NCBI GenBank assembly: GCA_002083985.1 | Contig: MTER01000092.1 | Coordinates: 1-8,547, forward strand | Reading direction: 5' to 3' | Source of the DNA: Candidatus Altarchaeales archaeon A3 | GTDB taxonomy: Archaea > Altiarchaeota > Altiarchaeia > Altiarchaeales > Altiarchaeaceae | DNA length: 8,547 bases | Shown here: positions 6,021-8,547 of the stretch, one piece after another | Position numbering within the stretch: the stretch's first letter is position 1 | Layout: the number at the start of each line of letters is the position of its first letter | Made by a program: the position numbers and the translations under genes | The notes under the pieces: generated by a model | The model's database searches: none | What the model saw: the letters and a program-made list of their open reading frames with translations, nothing else | Told to the model about the DNA's origin: nothing

Positions 6021-7541
6021 ATGAAAAAACAATTTTTAATTGTTGGTTTAGTGTGCGTGATGTTTTTAAGTTATGTTGTGGTAGCGGATAATTCATCAAA
6101 TTTGTCGTATTTGTTCAGCTGGAATGATGTTCCTAAAAATAATACAGAACTCCTAAAATTTTTAAAAGATAATCTAAAAATAAATTGGGTAGAAAACGCA
6201 ACGATTAATAAAAGCGATAATAACAAAATTATAACCATTTCAAAAGGAAATAACTCGCTCACATTCAGACAAAACAAAACAGAAAAGAAGGTAACTTTGG
6301 AAATTACAGGCGGAGGTGTATATGAATATATTTTAAAAGAAGAGAACGGCAAGATAAACATATACTCAAAAAATACCTCTGACGAACATAAAAATTCTAA
6401 TGGTGCTATGAACAACACGCCACTCATAGAAAATAAAAATATTTGTGAAAATGCCACATGTTTTTGTATAACTAAAACTGAAACAACTACATCCGAATTT
6501 GAATATAAAAATAAAACCCTAATTAAATCAGAATCATCACAAAGCCAATGTATTTTACTTTCTGAAAATGAGGGTATCAATATTATTGGAAAAACAGAGA
6601 ATTTAACGTTAACAGATGGAAATAACACCTACGACATTATAAAGAAGAATGATGTTGGAAATAAAGAGATTCTTAAACATGTTTTGTTAATCGCGGCAAT
6701 AATTTCTATTTTAATATCTTTTTTTGCATTTTGGGCAAATAATGTATTTACAAAAAAAAAGTTGGATGCTGAGGCAAACCAATTTATAAGTGTATTAGAA
6801 AAATATCCATTTCTTTCAATTTTAGGATTTCCCCAAGATAACGGAAAGAATAAAACTTTGCAAGAACGAGTGTTTTTTAGAGGATTACGAGTAACACTAC
6901 GTTATTTAGCATTAGTATTTGTTGTTTGCTTAATAGGTACCTTTTTTTTATTTCCTAATGAATTGTGGTATTTTATTGTATTGTATAGCTTGATACTATT
7001 TTTTACCACAATATTTACGGCAATTATGGCAGGATATGTGAGTCCAATCCTACTTGGACTTATTTCTGGTCTTGGAACATTTTTAGTTTTTATATTCTGG
7101 AGATTTTCAATTGATCATATAAATATTGGATCAATAATCATTCCATCTTACATGCCAACATTCTCGTTCTTAGGGTTTTTATTGTATATATTTGTCAGTC
7201 TATATTTTAATCCTCCAAAACAAGATTTTAAAAAAGATTATGAAGCAACAAATAAATTTGTAGCAAGATTTTTTGCTGCAATAGTTTTAGGAATTGTTAT
7301 ATATGTTGCATTACAACCAGTGCTCCCCGGGGGAAATGTGTCCGCAGATACTTCCAAAACCATGTGGGTATATGCCTTTTTTGGATTCGCCTCAGGATTT
7401 TATATTTCCCCAATTCTTAGATTTTTAAGAAAAACCTTTATGAGGTTAATAAGCAAAGAGGGTTTTAAAGAGGACGAACAAGAAATGATTATTGATGATA
7501 TAAAAGACAATCCTGAAAAATATTTGTTGCTTTTGATTTAG
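6021..7541 (+). CDS. Uncharacterised glycosylatable exodomain/multi-pass membrane protein (5' part of a frame-broken gene)
   Basis: I do not recognise a function. The 506 residues comprise a signal peptide or anchor (MKKQFLIVGLVCVMFLSYVV), then about 195 residues predicted outside the cell. These hold a domain at 30-116 (LFSWNDVPKNNTELLKFLKD, NWVENA, KVTLEITGG, EYILKEENGKINIY) and a CxCxC-containing stretch (ICENATCFC, 141-149). Thirteen N-X-S/T sequons fall in residues 24-203, indicating N-glycosylation. Seven likely membrane helices follow (about 217-243, 290-311, 315-340, 343-360, 378-396, 413-435, 448-469), with KKKLD after the first placing that loop inside and the C terminus in the cytoplasm. 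The tail ends DNPEKYLLL before a frame change; similarity to the next gene continues past the stop at 7539-7541 in the -1 frame. The start at 6021 fits the signal peptide and the TATA spacing. Similar LFSW...WV.A domains recur, from memory, in many archaeal proteins of unknown role. Confidence 0.85.
   Translation: MKKQFLIVGLVCVMFLSYVVVADNSSNLSYLFSWNDVPKNNTELLKFLKDNLKINWVENATINKSDNNKIITISKGNNSLTFRQNKTEKKVTLEITGGGVYEYILKEENGKINIYSKNTSDEHKNSNGAMNNTPLIENKNICENATCFCITKTETTTSEFEYKNKTLIKSESSQSQCILLSENEGINIIGKTENLTLTDGNNTYDIIKKNDVGNKEILKHVLLIAAIISILISFFAFWANNVFTKKKLDAEANQFISVLEKYPFLSILGFPQDNGKNKTLQERVFFRGLRVTLRYLALVFVVCLIGTFFLFPNELWYFIVLYSLILFFTTIFTAIMAGYVSPILLGLISGLGTFLVFIFWRFSIDHINIGSIIIPSYMPTFSFLGFLLYIFVSLYFNPPKQDFKKDYEATNKFVARFFAAIVLGIVIYVALQPVLPGGNVSADTSKTMWVYAFFGFASGFYISPILRFLRKTFMRLISKEGFKEDEQEMIIDDIKDNPEKYLLLLI
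7506..7533 (+). repeat. First copy of the triplicated 28-bp DNPEKYLLL-coding repeat
   Basis: The same 28 bases occur without mismatch at 7506-7533, 7640-7667 and 8078-8105, encoding DNPEKYLLL each time. The second and third copies belong to a longer 62-bp match (7607-7668 and 8045-8106, about 4 differences) encoding CYKDKIxKEIxDNPEKYLLLS. After the shared bases, copies 2 and 3 have C where copy 1 runs on TGATTTAG; this is where copy 1's reading frame is lost. The nucleotide-level identity indicates recent duplication or gene conversion inside the locus. Confidence 0.9.
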
Positions 7542-7588
7542 AGATTAGTAAAATATCTGAAAACACTGGTTGGGATAAAGAAAAAATA

Positions 7589-8167
7589 ATGCCAATGATT
7601 AAGGGGTGTTACAAAGATAAAATTTATAAAGAAATAGAAGACAATCCTGAAAAATATTTGTTGCTTTCTGAGACAGATGGTGATAAAATATCTGAAAACG
7701 GTAAAAACGCTGGTTTTGGTGATGAAAGAAAGTGTTTGTTTAACTGGGAGAATGTTTCTAAAGACAATAAAGAATGCATAAAATTTTTAAAGGACTGTCT
7801 AAAAATAGAGTGGGTAGAAAATGTAGAAGTTGTAAAAGACAACGACAAAACATTAACCATTACAAATAAGGAAAATAAAGAAGAGAAAATCATTCTTAAA
7901 CTTGACAAAGCAAAAAAGCAAGTAACTTTAGAAATTGCCGGGGGCAAAACGCACGAATACATTTTAAGAGAAGAGAGCAGCAATCTAAATATATATGATA
8001 ATAGTAAAGTAAATGTAAGTAAAATAAGAATGATGATCAAAAAATGTTACAAAGACAAAATTGATAAAGAAATAAAAGACAATCCTGAAAAATATTTGTT
8101 GCTTTCAAAAGATAAGATTGATGATATCTCTAACAGGGTTTTGATAAAGAAAAATTTAAAGACATGA
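7589..8167 (+). CDS. Middle segment of the frame-broken membrane-protein gene: second copy of the domain plus two DNPEKYLLL modules
   Basis: The 192-residue hydrophilic protein from ATG 7589 is in the -1 frame relative to 6021-7541. That frame is open from 7517 and reads ISKISENTGWDKEKI before the ATG, which resembles the neighbouring repeats, so the ATG is probably internal to an ancestral longer gene. Residues 49-137 (LFNWENVSKDNKECIKFLKD, EWVENVE, QVTLEIAGG, EYILREESSNLNIY) match residues 30-116 of the upstream protein at nearly half of positions. Flanking it are MIKGCYKDKIYKEIEDNPEKYLLLS (N-terminal) and MIKKCYKDKIDKEIKDNPEK (C-terminal), two copies of one helical module. It lacks a signal peptide and membrane helices and has only two sequons, so it is expected to be cytosolic. 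The last 14 residues (RVLIKKNLKT) look like out-of-frame readthrough. No promoter or ribosome-binding site is seen before it. Confidence 0.65.
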   Translation: MPMIKGCYKDKIYKEIEDNPEKYLLLSETDGDKISENGKNAGFGDERKCLFNWENVSKDNKECIKFLKDCLKIEWVENVEVVKDNDKTLTITNKENKEEKIILKLDKAKKQVTLEIAGGKTHEYILREESSNLNIYDNSKVNVSKIRMMIKKCYKDKIDKEIKDNPEKYLLLSKDKIDDISNRVLIKKNLKT

Positions 8168-8478
8168 TATTTTTCATAAAATTTGTCGGTCCAAAAGCAT
8201 TCAAAGACCTTGCCAAAGAGAAAATTATGGCATTTGAAGATTTTGACACTATGTCGGAAGAGAAAATTAATAAAATGGTTGAAATTGATAAAGAAAAATT
8301 GAAAGAGATTGTAGATTATGTTAAAATAATAGGGCATAATATAGTTAGAAAGCTCTTGAGTAAAAATATTGGCAGAGACAATTTTTTAAACATGCCTGAG
8401 GATGAACTTAGATGTGTATGTGAAGATCTTAAGATTGACTTCGAGGATATAAAAAAAAGAAAAGAGAAACTCAAATAA
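8164..8478 (+). CDS. 3' segment of the frame-broken locus: charged helical tail
   Basis: This 104-residue highly charged, probably alpha-helical protein (FKDLAKEKIMAFEDF, MSEEKINKMVEIDKEKLKEI, MPEDELRCVCEDLKIDFEDI) has no family I recognise. Its ATG overlaps the previous stop as ATGA, allowing translational coupling, but upstream of the ATG the same frame reads GFDKEKFKD, matching the GWDKEKI and GFKEDEQE segments that follow IS in the other modules. The start is therefore likely internal to a formerly continuous gene, displaced by one missing base near 8134. There is no Shine-Dalgarno sequence and no separate promoter. A real small downstream cistron remains possible. Confidence 0.5.
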   Translation: MIFFIKFVGPKAFKDLAKEKIMAFEDFDTMSEEKINKMVEIDKEKLKEIVDYVKIIGHNIVRKLLSKNIGRDNFLNMPEDELRCVCEDLKIDFEDIKKRKEKLK

Positions 8479-8487
8479 AAAATAGAA

Positions 8488-8547
8488 GTAACTATTCAAC
8501 CATCCAAAAAATCACCTCACTTCGTTCGGAGATTTCAAATTTTTTTT
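8488..8547. repeat. Left end of a family-B-like element followed by the ACCTCACTTCGTTCGGA motif
   Basis: GTAACTATTCAACCATCC at 8488-8505 is a near match to the left end of the element at 989-1189. It is followed by ACCTCACTTCGTTCGGA (8514-8530), exact to the inverted motif at 1302-1318, and GATTTCAAATTTTTTT. The last T run could also serve as an archaeal oligo-T terminator for the upstream locus. The element continues out of the window. Confidence 0.65.

Noticed and set aside
6071..6628. A 185-residue minus-strand open frame
   Set aside because: It lies antisense inside the exodomain-coding region; the plus-strand frame has the signal peptide and a homologous second domain copy, while the minus frame looks like hydrophobic shadow coding.
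8152..8158. A AAT TTA slippery heptamer as a programmed -1 frameshift site
   Set aside because: It is in the right frame and close to the stop, but module homology switches frame about 15-20 bases earlier and no strong downstream stem or pseudoknot is evident. I favour a one-base deletion.

Overview
The window looks like a chromosomal piece of an AT-rich archaeon, probably of the euryarchaeal or DPANN type that carries a bacterial-type DNA gyrase. The evidence is as follows. The tRNA-Gly(UCC) has an A discriminator base (archaeal/eukaryal; bacterial tRNA-Gly normally has U) and no encoded CCA. The starts lack Shine-Dalgarno sequences and sit a short distance behind TATA-like boxes, so transcripts are leaderless or nearly so. 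One membrane protein has an exodomain packed with N-X-S/T sequons. I cannot name the genus.

Layout. 1-140: palindromic intergenic repeats and the end of a small mobile-like element, abutting a minus-strand tRNA-Gly(UCC) (141-211). 212-321: divergent intergenic region with TATA-like boxes. 322-942: a PAP2-family membrane phosphatase whose best ATG is followed three codons later by TAA, leaving a shorter frame from TTG at 385. 989-1895: a graveyard holding a flavin-reductase-family pseudogene with a palindromic element (989-1189) at its start, a MITE-like element with an 8-bp target duplication inside it (1246-1361), a second small palindromic element (1492-1594), and about four single-base deletions. 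1958-5863: intact gyrA, interrupted by a 432-residue LAGLIDADG intein directly after the catalytic tyrosine. 5920-5970: a 51-bp derivative of the 1246-1361 element. 6021-8478: an unrecognised membrane-protein locus in three frames. 8488-8547: the start of further intergenic repeats.

The 6021-8478 locus is the most novel part. Its first frame encodes a signal peptide, a sequon-rich exodomain, about seven membrane helices and a cytosolic tail. The second frame carries a clear second copy of the same ~88-residue domain, now predicted on the cytosolic side, flanked by a duplicated DNPEKYLLL module. Homology runs straight through both frame changes, each equivalent to one missing base, so the locus was probably a single ~815-residue protein with one domain type on both faces of the membrane. 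It is either decaying or expressed as split or frameshifted products.

The genes do not form an obvious pathway. gyrA stands without gyrB here. The unifying theme is repeat-driven decay: small palindromic elements sit beside the tRNA, in the dead flavin-reductase gene, beside gyrA, at the promoter of the membrane locus and at both window ends. The 3.9-kb gyrA is intact amid several frame-broken neighbours, which argues against a uniformly poor sequence but does not exclude individual base errors.
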